From NCBI GenBank assembly GCA_014529385.2, contig CM043962.1, positions 37,477,098 through 37,541,097 on the forward strand: a DNA stretch of 64,000 nt, in the 5' to 3' direction. The position numbers and the translations under genes are program-made. The notes under the pieces are model-generated. The model saw nothing but the letters and a program-made list of their open reading frames with translations, did not search any database and was not told where the DNA came from. Source of the DNA: Adiantum capillus-veneris (lineage: Eukaryota > Streptophyta > Polypodiopsida > Polypodiales > Pteridaceae). Below are positions 29,801-41,405 of the stretch, piece after piece (position 1 is the first letter of the stretch; each line of letters begins with the position of its first letter).

Positions 29801-30889
29801 TGTACTTGAAGCAAATGGGATCAATCACAAGGGTTAATTTTAAAGATCTTACTTATAGAGATGTAATGAAAACACCCATTCAAGAATTTGACTCAGTCTC
29901 TTCAACTGAATCAAAGCTTACATCTTGGTTAAACAAAGACACACCATTCTGGATGTGTGGAGCCTCAGAAAATGGGAGTTTAAAATGAGAAGAATGTATT
30001 TTAGAAAGTGATTACATAGATGAAGCATATATATCTAAACCCTTTCCGGAGCATTTATTTGAGCCATTTGAATGGACTCAAATTTTGGCAACAATGGATG
30101 TGTGTGTGAATACGGCTATGCCTACTCAATTTTTCAATGAGAATGGTTATGTCATAATTCCCATACAAATGATCTCAACGATTCAAATTGAAGATGAAGT
30201 TCAAGAATCCAAGGACTTATTGAAAGCTCAACAAGTCTTTTTAGATATCTATTATGATGCTACTGATGAGTTTGAAGAACATTCAGCTACATTTGATGAT
30301 TCTGGATCAGAAAAAGAACATGTGAGAGCCCAACTACTCCTAAAAGGAGGAGAGAAAAGTTTTTTGACTTTTCAAACCAAAAACCAAGAAGACAAAAATG
30401 GTATAAAAGAAAAAGGGAAACAAAAAATTAAAAGGCTAGACCTATGCCATCAGTTTCCAGTTTCTAATGTAGATAGATGTACATGATTGTATCAAAGAAA
30501 AAATCACGGGTAGATATCTGTCAAACAACAAGCAAGGTACATCAAAAACATCAAGGAAAATGAGAAAGGAAACTCAATCAAAACCTAAGCACCAAGATGA
30601 TGAATCATCCATGACACGGGTTGAACAAAAGAAAAAATTTCAGTTGAAGAAAACTCTAAAGGAGGTGTATACCATTGAAATGGAAACAACCAAGAAAGAG
30701 AATAAAGATGTAATGAGTGTTCCATCCCATTATAAGAAATATACTCTCCAAGATCACAAGATCATAGTGGAATAACATGTAAGGGAACTAAGAAAGCAAA
30801 GTGAGTCATATGAAGGACCTGAAAATGCAAAGAAAATAGATTTAGTTGAACCAGGAGAAGAGCCTAGACCTGCCTACATTGCAAACGAC
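29800..30889 (+). pseudogene. Element C PR-RT linker
   Basis: Contains the conserved blocks FWMCGASENGS, KPFPEHLFEPFEWTQILATMDVCVN, KAQQVFLDIYYDATDEFEE, MTRVEQKKKF and VPSHYKKYTLQDHKIIVE, as in A and B, interrupted by stops near 29986 and 30486. Confidence 0.7.
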
Positions 30890-31665
30890 TTGACTGAAGA
30901 AGAAGAAGAGCTTTTTCTAAGCTTACTGAAAGAATACCAAGATATCTTTTCTTGGTCTTATAAAGATCTTAAGGCTGTTGATCCTGAAATTTGTCAACAT
31001 ACCATACCTATGAGAGATGATGCAAAACAAGGTAGACAACAGCCATATACTTATAATGAAACATTTGCCAAAAAGATCAAAGAAGAGATAGAGAAGCTCA
31101 AGGAAGCCGAATTCATTTATGAAATTGAACACACAGATTGGGTGTCTCCAATTGTGGTGGTACCCAAGAAAAATGCAAAATTAAGAGTATGTGTCAATCT
31201 CAAAAAGTGAATGCAGCCACCACTAGAGATAACTACCCTCTTCCAATCACCAAGCATGTTTTAGAATGAGTAGCAAGAAAATAAGCTTACAGCTTTTTAG
31301 ACGGCTTTTTGGGGTACAATCAACTTTTGGTTGATCCAAAAGATCAGCATAAAACTGCCTTTGCAACTGAATGGGGTGTTTTTGCTTATAGGGTTATGCC
31401 TTTTGGGCTAACTAATGCTATTGTCACCTTTCAAAGATTGATGAGCCACGCTTTCAAAGAATATCTTAGGAATTTCTTGGAAGTATATATGGATTATCTA
31501 TGTGTACATTCGTTGATCCGGGCTGATCATTTTGAACATCTCAAAAAGGTCTTCAAAAAATGTAAATTTTATGAAGACTGGCTTAAATCCTAAAAAGTGC
31601 ACATTTATGGGCAGACAAGGAAAAATTCTTATACATATAGTGTCTAAAAATAGTATAGCAATCGA
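30890..31665 (+). pseudogene. Element C reverse transcriptase (YMDY)
   Basis: Motifs RQQPYTYNETFAKKIKEEIE, WVSPIVVVPKKNAKLRVCVN, YNQLLVDPKDQHKTAFAT and MPFGLTNAIVTFQRLM are readable. The catalytic YMDD is YMDY (31486-31497). A frameshift near 31208 and one near 31590 break the domain. RT is certainly inactive. Confidence 0.88.
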
Positions 31666-32280
31666 TATGGATAAAATTCATGTCAAAAGAGTTCAGGCTT
31701 TCATGGGACATTATGGATATTATAGACAATTCATTTATATGTATGCTATAATCGCAAAACCCAGGTATGGCTTGATTACACTCTTTATATGGGCTAATGA
31801 GTGTGAAGAATCCTTCATGAAGCTTGAACAAGCTCTCACTACAGTCCCAATATTGAAACCACCAAATTGGAATAAGATATTCCATGTACATGTTGATGCT
31901 TTTAGTCTTGCCATTGGCTGTATATTAGCTCAACCAAGAGATGGAAATGTTGATTTTCCCACTTCCTATGCTAGTAGACAACTGAATGTGGCAGAGAAAA
32001 ACTATACAACCACCAAAAGAGAAGGATTAGGGATTATCTATGTCGTAAAAAAGTATAGGCATTACCTATCAGGAAACAATTTTGTGTTCTTTGTGGACCA
32101 CCAAGCTTTATTGTATTTGGCCAACAAGCCATGCAACACAAGGAGAATAGTGAGATGGTTCATCATTGTTTTGTAAGTTGATTTCATTGTAGTTGTAAAA
32201 AATGGCACCACACACCAAAGAGCAAATCATTTATCAAGAATTATTTCAAGAGAACCACCAAGAGGGGTAGATGATATACC
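31666..32280 (+). pseudogene. Element C RT thumb and RNase H
   Basis: FMGHYGYYRQFIYMYAIIAKP, then RNase H HVHVDAFSLAIGCILAQ, YTTTKREGLGIIYVVKKYRHYL and FVDHQALLYLANKPCN; a TAA near 32176 precedes RANHLSRI, where the final Asp is Asn. Confidence 0.82.
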
Positions 32281-34079
32281 AGATGCATATTTGTTCTTCG
32301 TGGAATTGATACCCCGTTGGTCAGAAAATATGGTTTCATTGATGACTATAGCTCAAGTGGATTCTCAAATATCACCTCCTCTTACACCAGGGTTAATTGG
32401 ACAATTGGCTATGTATCAATTACTAGCTAGAAGGCTATACAAAAGAAATCAAGATGGAATATTTCTTTTGTGTATTAACCTTGAGGAGAAAACCCAATAT
32501 CTAAATCAAGCACACATAACCATAGTAGGACTTCACTTTGTGAAAGACCAAACTATGCAACGGATCCTGAGACTTGGAGTATTTTGGCCAACCATGAGAA
32601 GTGATGAGTACACACTTGTAAAAGATTGTCTTCAATGTCAAAAACAAACACCCGTACCTCATGTGACATTATTTCAAATCTCACTCATTCCTAAGTGGAG
32701 TAACCATATAGTTACTTACTTATCAAGAAAAACATTTTTGGAGGATATGTGTAAACGCCACCAGAGAGCTATTGAAACTGAAGCAAGAGACTATGCTCTT
32801 ATTGGAAACCAATTTTGGAGGAGAGGAAAATATCACCATTTGCATCTCTGTGCAAATGAAGATGAATATATATCCACTCTAGAACAAGCACATGTTGGAT
32901 TAGCTGGAGGTCACTTTTCTAGTGAAACCACCACTAGAGCAATTTTAATGGCAGGCATATGGTGGCCAACACATTTTGCAAATGCCAAAGAATATATTCA
33001 AAGATGTGATGCATGCCAACGAGAAAAAATGCCAACAAGGGTAGACAGCATGCCTTTAAGACCAATGATAAGTGCTAGAGATTTTGCAAAATGGGACATT
33101 GATTTTGTTGGACCAATACAACCACCTTCTTATATAACTCAAGCTCAATATATCATTGTAGCTATGGACTATTTGACCAAGTGGGTAGAGGCTAAGGAAA
33201 CCAAGAAGAATGATGATAGAACCACAGCCGCATTCTTGTATGAGAATTTATTCACAAGATATGGACTTCCAATAGAAATTGTCAGTGAGATAAAAGGAAA
33301 CTCATTTTCTCAATGAGGTAATTGAGTATCTAATGAATGAATTTATGGTCATCCATAAAAAATCCTCTCCTTATCATCCACAAGCGAATGGACAAGCCGA
33401 GCACACGAATAAAATTCTTAGCTCGGTAGTGACTAAAGTGGTTAGTTCAGGATGAACTGATTGGGAAATGAATCTACATGATTCTCTATGGGCTTATAGA
33501 GTTTCATTCAAGACAGCTTTAAATAGTAAACCCTTTAATCTTGTTTATCTTGATGCCATACTATCGGTGGAGTTTCTATTGCCAACACTAAGGGTAGCTA
33601 AAGATCTTGAGTAGACCGAACATGAATTGTCAAAGAGGCTTGAAGATTTAGAAAATCTTGATGAACAAAGGCTAACAGCTGTAGCTCACATCTATGCACA
33701 AAAATGGAAGCAAAATTAATTTTTTGATTCACATCTAGTCACAAAAATCTTCGAAAAAGGGGACCTAGTTTTAGTTTATTCCCTTAAGCAAGACATTCCC
33801 AAATTCAATAAAAAGGGAAATGGACCGTCTATCATTAAAGATGTATCTCCAAGTGCAGCAGTTAATTTGTCCACTATGGATGGTGAACCAATGACTAACT
33901 GGATTAGTGGATGGACTGTCAATCATTAAACATGTATCTCCAAGTGCAGCAGTTAATTTGTCCACTATAGATGGTGAACCAATGGCTAACTGGATTAGTG
34001 GATGTCATACCATTTTCCACTAACCAATGATTTGCTAGAAAAAATGTATGCAACAAAGCATAGAAAGATTAAACGATAG
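32281..34079 (+). pseudogene. Element C integrase with two intact HHCC modules
   Basis: Module 1 (AHITIVGLH...CLQC) and module 2 (AHVGLAGGH...CDAC) keep all zinc ligands with H-X6-H-X30-C-X2-C spacing, confirming the duplication seen in A. The core has DFVGPIQPPSYITQAQY; the second catalytic residue is Glu (VSE, 33287-33289), as in B, followed by a frameshift; HPQANGQAEH has the final Glu. A 91-bp tandem duplication (33821-34002) disrupts the C-terminus. Confidence 0.85.
33821..34002 (+). repeat. 91-bp tandem duplication in element C integrase tail
   Basis: TGGACCGTCTATCATTAAAG at 33821 recurs as TGGACTGTCAATCATTAAAC at 33912, followed in both by ATGTATCTCCAAGTGCAGC. A and B have one copy. 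Confidence 0.85.
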
Positions 34080-34195
34080 CAGGTTGTGGACGAAGCTCAA
34101 GAGGAAGCTCAACTTTGAGTACTCAAGAGGAAATCTAATTTCAAAAATCAATAAACACCTATTCCCATCAACACTTTGGAACCAAATAAAGGACT

Positions 34196-34930
34196 ATGGA
34201 ATCACAAAATGATGCACTATCAACAGATGATGAATGGCTGGATGAAATTGACCTTTGCATCACATTACAATTGAACAATCATAGCACAAATGCATTAGTA
34301 GATACCGGTGCTCAAATGAATGCAGTCGGTTATTCCACTTACAAGAAAACTACGAATCAGTCTTTAGCATCGGGAATATTTGCTATCAAAGGATGCAACA
34401 AAAACCGAACACCGGCATTGGGAATGGTTAACTTGAATATGATCGTAAATGGATTTTCATACCCTCGTCAATTTATATGCATACCAGATGAACATATGAA
34501 TGAAATGATGATTCTTGGAATCCCATGGATGCGAACATACAAGGAAATACTATATTGGGACACCAATCAACTCAAGCTATCAATTAAAGGAGGACAAATC
34601 TTAGTTCCAATTGCACCAAGCAAAGAGAAATGGAAAAGAGGTTGCCCACAAAAGAAATCAAGGAATAATAGATCTACGTCAGCCTCTAGACAAGCAAATG
34701 CTACAAGCAGCATGCAAGGAGTCAGGCAGATTTGTGTACTAAAAGCAAAACTCAAGGACAATCCATCTCAAATTTGGGTGCCCAAAAACTCATCTACCAT
34801 ACTGAAGGAAGTTTCACATCTAACAACTCAAAGAAAAACATCTTTTAGAAGAGAAAATAGCACTAGATGGGTTTGGAAACCAAAGGACTTCTCCACAAAC
34901 TGTAAAGCCAATAAATCAGTGAAAAGTTAA
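34196..34930 (+). CDS. Protease 2 (retropepsin-like) of element C
   Basis: Best preserved family-B copy of the post-integrase protease domain, 244 codons from an ATG. STDDEWLDEIDL leads to a LQLNNHSTNALVDTGAQMNAVG loop with the catalytic Asp at 34301-34303, then IKGCNKNRTPALG, FICIPDEHMNEMMILGIPWM and a basic tail (CPQKKSRNNRS, MQGVRQICVLKAKL). ILGIPWM corresponds to the hydrophobic ILG.D/P.L block of retropepsins. The frame just upstream suggests integrase and protease 2 were once continuous. Function unknown; the DTGA loop is intact, unlike protease 1 of this copy. Confidence 0.78.
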   Translation: MESQNDALSTDDEWLDEIDLCITLQLNNHSTNALVDTGAQMNAVGYSTYKKTTNQSLASGIFAIKGCNKNRTPALGMVNLNMIVNGFSYPRQFICIPDEHMNEMMILGIPWMRTYKEILYWDTNQLKLSIKGGQILVPIAPSKEKWKRGCPQKKSRNNRSTSASRQANATSSMQGVRQICVLKAKLKDNPSQIWVPKNSSTILKEVSHLTTQRKTSFRRENSTRWVWKPKDFSTNCKANKSVKS

Positions 34931-37458
34931 ATCTCAAAAAACTCCACCACAACAGTTCATCAACAAAAAGCAGTGAAAAGTTACCAATAGCTCACAAAAT
35001 CAGTGTGCCAAAGCATCCAGATGGTACAATCAGGCAAAAAGCACATAAATTACAAAATTTGATATAAATAACATCAACGAGATACCTCAACCATGGAAAC
35101 TCTTGAGTTGACTACTCAAGACCCAACTCTTACACCGCATACAGATTTGAATTGCATTGACCTTCAAAGCATGGTAGAGCCAACCACAGCTATGCATAGA
35201 CACGATTGTTCAACCCATGCACACAGTCGTCACGGAGTACCCCCTAGGAGAGGTGGAAGAAAACTTCATTAATTAAGGGCAATGTTTGAAAAAGGAGAAA
35301 AAAGTTGGATGTTAACGTGTGGTTTTTTGCAAAATTACCTAATAATTCCCTTAAAAATCATCAATAGGGAAATTTCAGCTAATCTCCCCGATGAGTGTAA
35401 ATATTGTATATACTATCAAAATTTACATCAAAAAATAGTCTTTTAGTTTATTTTCATTAAATTTTCCTTGATATTGGAGATTAAAAATGGAGAATTCCAC
35501 CAAAAGTAATGAAATAGTGTTTGTCATTGGATTTTCTTAATTGTTGATCTTTTGATTTTCTTTTTTAGTGCATCTTATTATTTTTGTTGATTTTTCAATA
35601 AACAGGTCAAAAATTAATAATAAATAGCAAATGAGCTCAGATAGAGAAACTTAAAATACGCTGATGATCAAGAGGACAAGAGGGACAGGCACAATTCTTT
35701 TTTATCAAAACAACAAACGGAAGCAAGAGGCCTAAATTAGGGCCGCCAGGGCCTGTTTTTGGCAATTCTCGCAGAATGAGCTAACGAAGTCCGATTGAGG
35801 AAATTTCGAGTCTAGCGTAGATTTCATGGCCTATTAGGACTAACAAGGGAATTTGGGGAAAATTAGTTTGGAAGTCCGAGTATAGGTATCTTAGGTAGCC
35901 CAAAATCACCTCATTTCTACTAATCATCCTTGGAGAAGAGAGCTCTCGACCTTCTTCGCACGCGATTTTTGGAGTCCAAAGTCACCCATTTTCAGTGCCC
36001 TTTCATACAATACATGAGGGGTAAGTTCTAACTCATCAAAGAATATTTCTATGCAGTCGGGTAGCAGGTATAGTTCTCGGGAAGAATTCTAGAATCCTAG
36101 CTGTATACAGACTCCTAGAATACAAAAACAATCGTAGCGGCCTGTCAGCTCAACCAATTGGACAAGATTTGAATTGTAGCATGCCTCTAGATAGTATAAC
36201 ACTTCCATATCATAAGATGACCATTTGGCAGGGGTCGAGGGGGTCCCCAAGTTAATAATCTAGGTTTTTTCCACATGCCAGAATTGAATTCTGACTCCAC
36301 GGGTAGCATATAGACAAGGTCTCTAAACAATGTACCTAGATGGTTTCAACAAAATAGTCAAGGAAAACCCTCTAACAGCAGGAACAACTCGCAGACTACA
36401 AAGCGTCAATTTGGACATATGGAGTCAAGCTAACTCCGAATGAGCCCAAATTGGATGAGCAGCATTAGGACTATGTAACAGACAATTCCATGGATTCAAC
36501 AGTGACCAAACATCTCTACACACCAAGTGGTAACAAAAAACATTTCAGAGTCGACAAGAGCACAAAGTGATGCCGACATGATCAAATTTTACCAAAATCA
36601 TTCTAGGACTTGTTTTAGATGTAATAAAGATGTGTATGTCATAAAATTATCATTTCAAGCATAAAATTCAACTATTGTAAATAATTGTAATTATTCACTG
36701 TTTACAAAATTGACTTGAAAATTATCATCATGCTTCACCTATCACTAGTACACATCTACCTCATGTCACATTTCAAATATAGCCCAAAATGTCCAGTAAT
36801 TCTCATATCTCATTAAAAAACGCACTAAAAGCTCTTCAATCCAAATTTTGAGTTATTTGTCACATTTTTTGATCCAAAACCTCCCATATCTCACACAGAG
36901 GGTCTATAGCATGTCTAGAACCAATTTGAAATAAAAAAATGTTTAAGTTGATGAAAATGTAAATAATTGAGATTATTTAACATTGCCCAAATAAGCCCAA
37001 ATCTCATTTTTGACATCATGGGACCAAAGTAGATGATGTGACAAGTCTACCAATCAAGTTTGATCACATTTGGATCTCAAAAGTCCAAAATCCCTTCATA
37101 TCTACTTCTTCACAATTTGAAGACTAAAGTTGGTACCATTTTCACCCTGTACACTCAAATGAGCTCACACTTCACTCGGAGTATCTAAATCACATGTTCT
37201 TCAAGCCTATGAAGTCAAAAGTGCAAAAATATGGAAAAAAATCCTGCTGTAAATAACCTCAATTATTTACTTTGCTTGTAATTTTTTGCTTGGAGTGGAT
37301 GATTTTGATCTATATATGTTTTTATGCATCTATGCATGCTTCAAAATTGGTTTGAAGCAAAACAGACATCATTTGCCAACAATTTAGACAAAGAGCATGT
37401 CAAAGCGGAATTTGTGAAATTTCCTAACTTTGAAGGGGTATTTTTACTCATACGTGCA
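34931..37458 (+). other. Noncoding region of element C with internal PPT and three palindromes
   Basis: Holds the internal purine tract TAGGAGAGGTGGAAGA (35245-35260), then AT-rich promoter-like DNA (GTATATACTATC near 35410), GAGAGCTCTCG near 35937 with TTCGCACGCG near 35956, a strong donor-like GGG|GTAAGTT at 36018-36026, and palindrome relics at 36677-36698, 36959-36980 and 37249-37270 (spacing 282 and 290). Confidence 0.65.
36677..37270. repeat. Element C palindrome array (three degenerate copies)
   Basis: Each is 22 bp of GTAAATAAT...ATTATT(T/C)A type: 36677-36698, 36959-36980, 37249-37270. Arms are kept better than the central CGCG, which has become TGTA, TGAG or CCTC. Confidence 0.75.
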
Positions 37459-38478
37459 ATGCAAGCTGCTGAGAAAGCAAAGAGGAGAAAGAACACAAAA
37501 AGAAAAGCTGCAAGAGCTGCCACCATATCAGTTGGAGCCCAGTTCTATGAAAATGGCCAAAGTAACCTACTGTCAAAAGAACACCTTGAGGAGCACAACA
37601 CACACACCATAGTCTTCACTAGTAAATTCAACAGTGAAGATGAAAGTCAAGTGAAGTTGCAAATGCTACCGAAGGAAGTCTATGATGTAGCAGCTAAGCC
37701 AGCTACAAAATAAGCCAATAGGAGGTTGGGACTTTGAGCATTTTATGATCAAGAAGCATGTGGAGTAGATTTCCAAAGGGCTTATGAACTATTATCGATG
37801 ATTAAAGAGATGGTTCTGCCCAGATCACACATCAGCAAGGACAAGAAATTGAGGTAGTCATCAACAAAGATATAGTGTCTAAAGCACTAAAGCTGCCAAC
37901 AGAAGGTATGACAATGAGAGCAAGAGATAGGAAAACAGTTGGAGCCTTCACAAAGATTACAGATGCCGCCACCTTCTTTGGTCTTATGCTAAATCAAGTA
38001 GAGGATCATGCCCGCCTATACCACCAGCACTTCCACTTTCTCATCAAGAAACCACCAAGGGACACTACCCCAAATCATGATGTTGCAACCACCTTCGTGC
38101 AAGTGTTGAAGCCATCAAGTAGACAATCAATAGATCATGCTCAGTATGTGCTTACAACACTCAAGAGCACAAAGAAGGAAGGAAAATTCACATACTTAGG
38201 AGCTCCAAAAGTCTTAACCCGAATTGCAAACCATGCCATTGGGATGGTTGATAATTTGTCACCAGCCCCAAATCAGAACACATGGATAATCAGAGAGATA
38301 GATCAGCCCTCTCCACAAGCCACAAGGTCAAAGAAGAAAGGGAATTATAAGTATAATGAAGGGTCAAGTGAAATCTCACCACGAGCCCATAGCAGTGAAG
38401 AAAGTTTTGATAAATGAAGATAAAAAGGGCAAGAAGGGAAGAAACGAAAAGAAAGGTAGTGTCCGCCCATCAAGAAGA
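37459..38478 (+). pseudogene. ORF3 N-terminal part of element C
   Basis: ATG 37459 starts MQAAEKAK as in B (56662). It is readable through QMLPKEVYDVAAKP to a TAA at 37711-37713, then frame breaks, then LPTEGMTMRARDRKTVGAF, RLYHQHFHFLIKKPPRDTTP, DHAQYVLTTLK, VLTRIANHAIGM to 38417. The coiled-coil and C-terminal parts are missing; homology stops near 38478. Confidence 0.8.
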
Positions 38479-38479
38479 A

Positions 38480-39052
38480 TGTAGAAGGCAAGGACAGTCC
38501 CAATAGGTGGAAACTGCTCCTTAGAAGCCCGACCAGTGGGAACAGCTACACTAGCAGTAATTACAACAGTTACTGCAGTAACTTTGTAAGCCTATAAATA
38601 GGAGCTACTACACTTTATCCGGGGCTTTTTTGGACTTTTGGCTTACGCACTTTTGCTTCTAGACTTTTAGCTTCATAAGGTTTTGGCTTTCAACTCTGTA
38701 ATCACTTACTCCTGTAATCAATCCTCAGACTTCATCTGAGCTTAAGCTTGTTATACATTGTACTGATTATCTTTGTACTAATGATTTGAATCTATAATAC
38801 CATTCCCAGTCTTCCAGTTTGTGTCTTCCATTTCAGTACATTATTCCAGTTTAGTTATCTGTTTCAGTCCAGTACTTTATTCCAAACCTTACTAATTGAA
38901 CTGCCTAGATAATCAGTAGCTCTGAACTCTAACACTGGAATAGCTGTCTGAAGAGGCCACCTCTCATTCCATTTTGGCAATCACGGTGGCTAGAGCTAAT
39001 TGCTCTTAGACGAGCGAGCTCTGTCTCCTAATTAGAATTCTTAGCTACAAAC
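38480..39052 (+). mobile_element. LTR-like sequence of an unrelated element
   Basis: Homology to family B ends at 38479, and TGTAGAAGG starts here. TATAAATA at 38593-38600 is followed by a T-rich R/U5-like region and then, at 39053, a gag-like ATG. No second LTR copy, primer site or duplication was found, so the limits are tentative. Confidence 0.4.
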
Positions 39053-39504
39053 ATGCCGCCCAAAGTCAGTCGTGGTCGAAAATCATCAACCTAGTTTTGC
39101 ACTAAATACACACGATTCGACCTTATTCCAGAAGTGTTAGCAAGAGAGTTTGATACTAAGAGGGACCTCGAGAGTGAGACTGAGGCTTTGGAGGAGTAGA
39201 GTAATGCTAAAGAGGCCACAGACTCTCAGCATTCCAGTCACTCAAGGAGGAGGAGGGCTGAGCGTGAGGAACACAGAACCAGGACTCAAGGTTCTAGGTC
39301 CACACACAAGACAGCTCAGGCCAAGGGTAGCAAAGGCAGTCATCATAGTACAAGCAGGAAGGCCAAGGTAGATATTGAGAGTGAAATTGAAAAGAAAGGT
39401 CACTAGGATGCCGACACTGATCATTACAGGAAGTCATCCAAATGCAGTCATGCTACCAAGACAGAGGAACTAGAGATGATACAAACAGGCATGATTACAC
39501 TTCT
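39053..39504 (+). pseudogene. Gag-like N-terminal fragment of an unrelated gypsy element
   Basis: A single frame from ATG 39053: MPPKVSRGRKSS, TAG, then RFDLIPEVLAREFDTKRDLE, TAG, then a Ser/Arg/His-rich basic stretch (SHSRRRRAEREEHRTRTQGS), a third TAG near 39405 and EELEMIQTG. Composition and the MPP...R start resemble gag N-termini. It is interrupted by fragment F near 39505. Confidence 0.4.
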
Positions 39505-40703
39505 TATTTATATGTTCAAGTCCATGATTCACCTTGGTGGAATGTTTTGGAACCATGTCAAAGCTTTTCCTTCTAATGTCATTCCAAACCCCTCGAATTG
39601 AGTATGGAAATCGAATATACACTCTACTCTTAGCACTTGCTTAAAGCTTGCTAAGTGGTCATATGGATCCCATGATCCACTGTATTTTCTAACCCATTTT
39701 TGAAAATCTGCTGGTCTGACACATCTGTTTGATTCAACTCTAGGTCTTCTGGGAGTTGGTTTTGTTCCAAGTCCTTCAAACCAGTCTGTAGGAAATAGTG
39801 ACTCATGTAGCCCTGAACTAGCCTTAGTGTCACCCGATTTTCTACGTGACGAGGTGGTTTCTGGTTTCTTCACGCTACTCTCAGATGATCTCTCACGATG
39901 TTTGTCTCTTGGAGTGGTTTTTGGTCCTTGACCCAATATCCAATCCCGTATGGAATACCCCTAGTATTTGGTTTGTTCTACCTCCTCAGGAGTCATCATA
40001 AGAAATTTGTTGTTATAACAATCCCTAAACAAGTAAGTTGGTAGGTCTACAGATCCCTTATCTTTGATCTTGAAGATATAGATTATCTTCATGGCTGTTA
40101 ATTATCTTGGTCTAGCATGAGAAGTCCACAAAAGATCTTTTATGTTTCTATCTTCCCAACAATAGACTCCAATCCTAGGATTCTCTGTACTAAGCAGTTT
40201 CAAAGGCTTCAAGTCTACTTGTTCGTATCCCTTGAATTCCAAAGTTGGTGGTCCTTCTTTTGCTGACATATCTGGGATTATAGTGTTTACTTCTAATCCC
40301 CATTTGTCTAACACGTCAGGATTTTCGACTTGTACATATTGAGTTCCGTTTCGATCCATGTACGTTTTTCCTTGTTTGTTTGCCCTAACCTCTTCTTTGA
40401 ACTCAATACCATGGTTATCAATGCAAATAGCATACTCTTCGTTAGGATCCAAGTAAACCTGGGCTCCATGATGATTAGTCTTATAAAAAGAGAGTATATG
40501 CTTATAGTGCATTGTCGTTTTGGTTTCCTAGTGAGTCGAGTAAAATGACATTTCAGATGTTGAATCTGAAAAGTGTCCGAGACTTCTTCAGGAATTGTGT
40601 GCAAGGAGTTGCCTTGATTCACGCTTTCTTCGGTGGATACTCTACTAGTGTTTTCTCTGAATAGGCCTTGATTTCCTATTACACGACCGGATCTAAGGTT
40701 CAT
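39505..40703 (-). pseudogene. gag: Gag N-terminal part of fragment F
   Basis: Starts MNLRSGRVIGNQGLF at 40703. A frame change near 40550 leads to HYKHILSFYKTNHHGAQVYL, IGVYCWEDRNIKDLLWTSHA, another break, then PRDKHRERSSESSVKKPETT and the capsid start RPADFQKWVRKYSGSWDPYDH...WFQNIPPR. It matches B gag throughout with scattered frameshifts. It ends where unrelated gag-like DNA resumes. Confidence 0.82.
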
Positions 40704-40780
40704 ATAGACTTATGAAGCCCTGGATAGAGTACTCACCTTGGATTGACTTGTCGTCAATTTCCACTCGATTCAATTGCAAC

Positions 40781-40912
40781 TTTCTATCAAGCCACTGGTT
40801 TCGCGTCTGCAACCTGATTGAATCTTTCTGTCAAGCCACTGGTTTCGCGTCTGCAACCTGATTGAATCTTTCTGTCAAGCCACTGGTTTCTCGTCTGCAA
40901 CCTGATTCCTAT
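40781..40912 (-). repeat. Three 44-bp tandem repeats just upstream of gag in fragment F
   Basis: Units begin TTTCT(A/G)TCAAGCCACTGG at 40781, 40825 and 40869. Element B has a single unit at the equivalent place (around 45135-45180). Confidence 0.88.
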
Positions 40913-41182
40913 ACAAAATTAATCAAATTATCTATTTTTCTATGAGTACAGTAGAGCTCTTGAGAACCCTCGTGATTGGTCTCTGTATATCACTTCAAAT
41001 CGTGCTATGGAAGTCAAAATTTTGTTTTTCAGATTCAGCTTTAGCAAAATCAAAGTTCTAATCTGCAACCTGTAAACTGAGTGTATCTGTACCAATTTTG
41101 ATCCAACTGAACCCAAAATTGTCATGTGGCCTTATTTTATGTTGGTCTAACACTGTATAAGCCCAAAAGTCAAAATTGAAGT

Positions 41183-41405
41183 CTCTGGATAGCAAAAGTA
41201 AATAATCACGATTTTTTGCACTTTATTGATAGGTTTGGTAAGTATACAACTTGTTAAAGCCCTTGGACAAGTTTCAACAAAAAAGCCTCTGGATAGCAAA
41301 AGTAAATAATCGTGATTATTTACTTTTGTCAATTTTTTGCACTTTATTGATAGGTTTGGTAAGTATACAACGTGTTAAAGCCCTTGGACAAGTTTCAACA
41401 AATTT
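41183..41405 (-). repeat. ~104-bp tandem duplication containing a palindrome, fragment F
   Basis: CTCTGGATAGCAAAAGTAAA begins at 41183 and again at 41287. The first copy has lost the right half of its palindrome (ATAATCACGATTTTTT); the second holds a nearly perfect one at 41302-41323. Element B has one unit. Confidence 0.85.

Larger units (their letters stand above)
28530..38479 (+). mobile_element. Element C: decayed family-B retrotransposon without LTRs
   Basis: Collinear with element B from the end of gag (B 47765) to the middle of ORF3 (B about 57680): gag-pol spacer, protease 1, linker, RT, RNase H, integrase with two HHCC modules, protease 2, internal PPT, palindromic noncoding region, ORF3 start. 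Both ends are truncated. Protease 1 and RT active sites are mutated and many frames are broken. It is useful because it shows the uninverted order of the segment that is inverted in B. Confidence 0.85.

Noticed and set aside
33771-33965. Minus-strand frame with an internal peptide repeat
   Set aside because: Antisense reading of the 91-bp tandem duplication in the integrase tail of element C.
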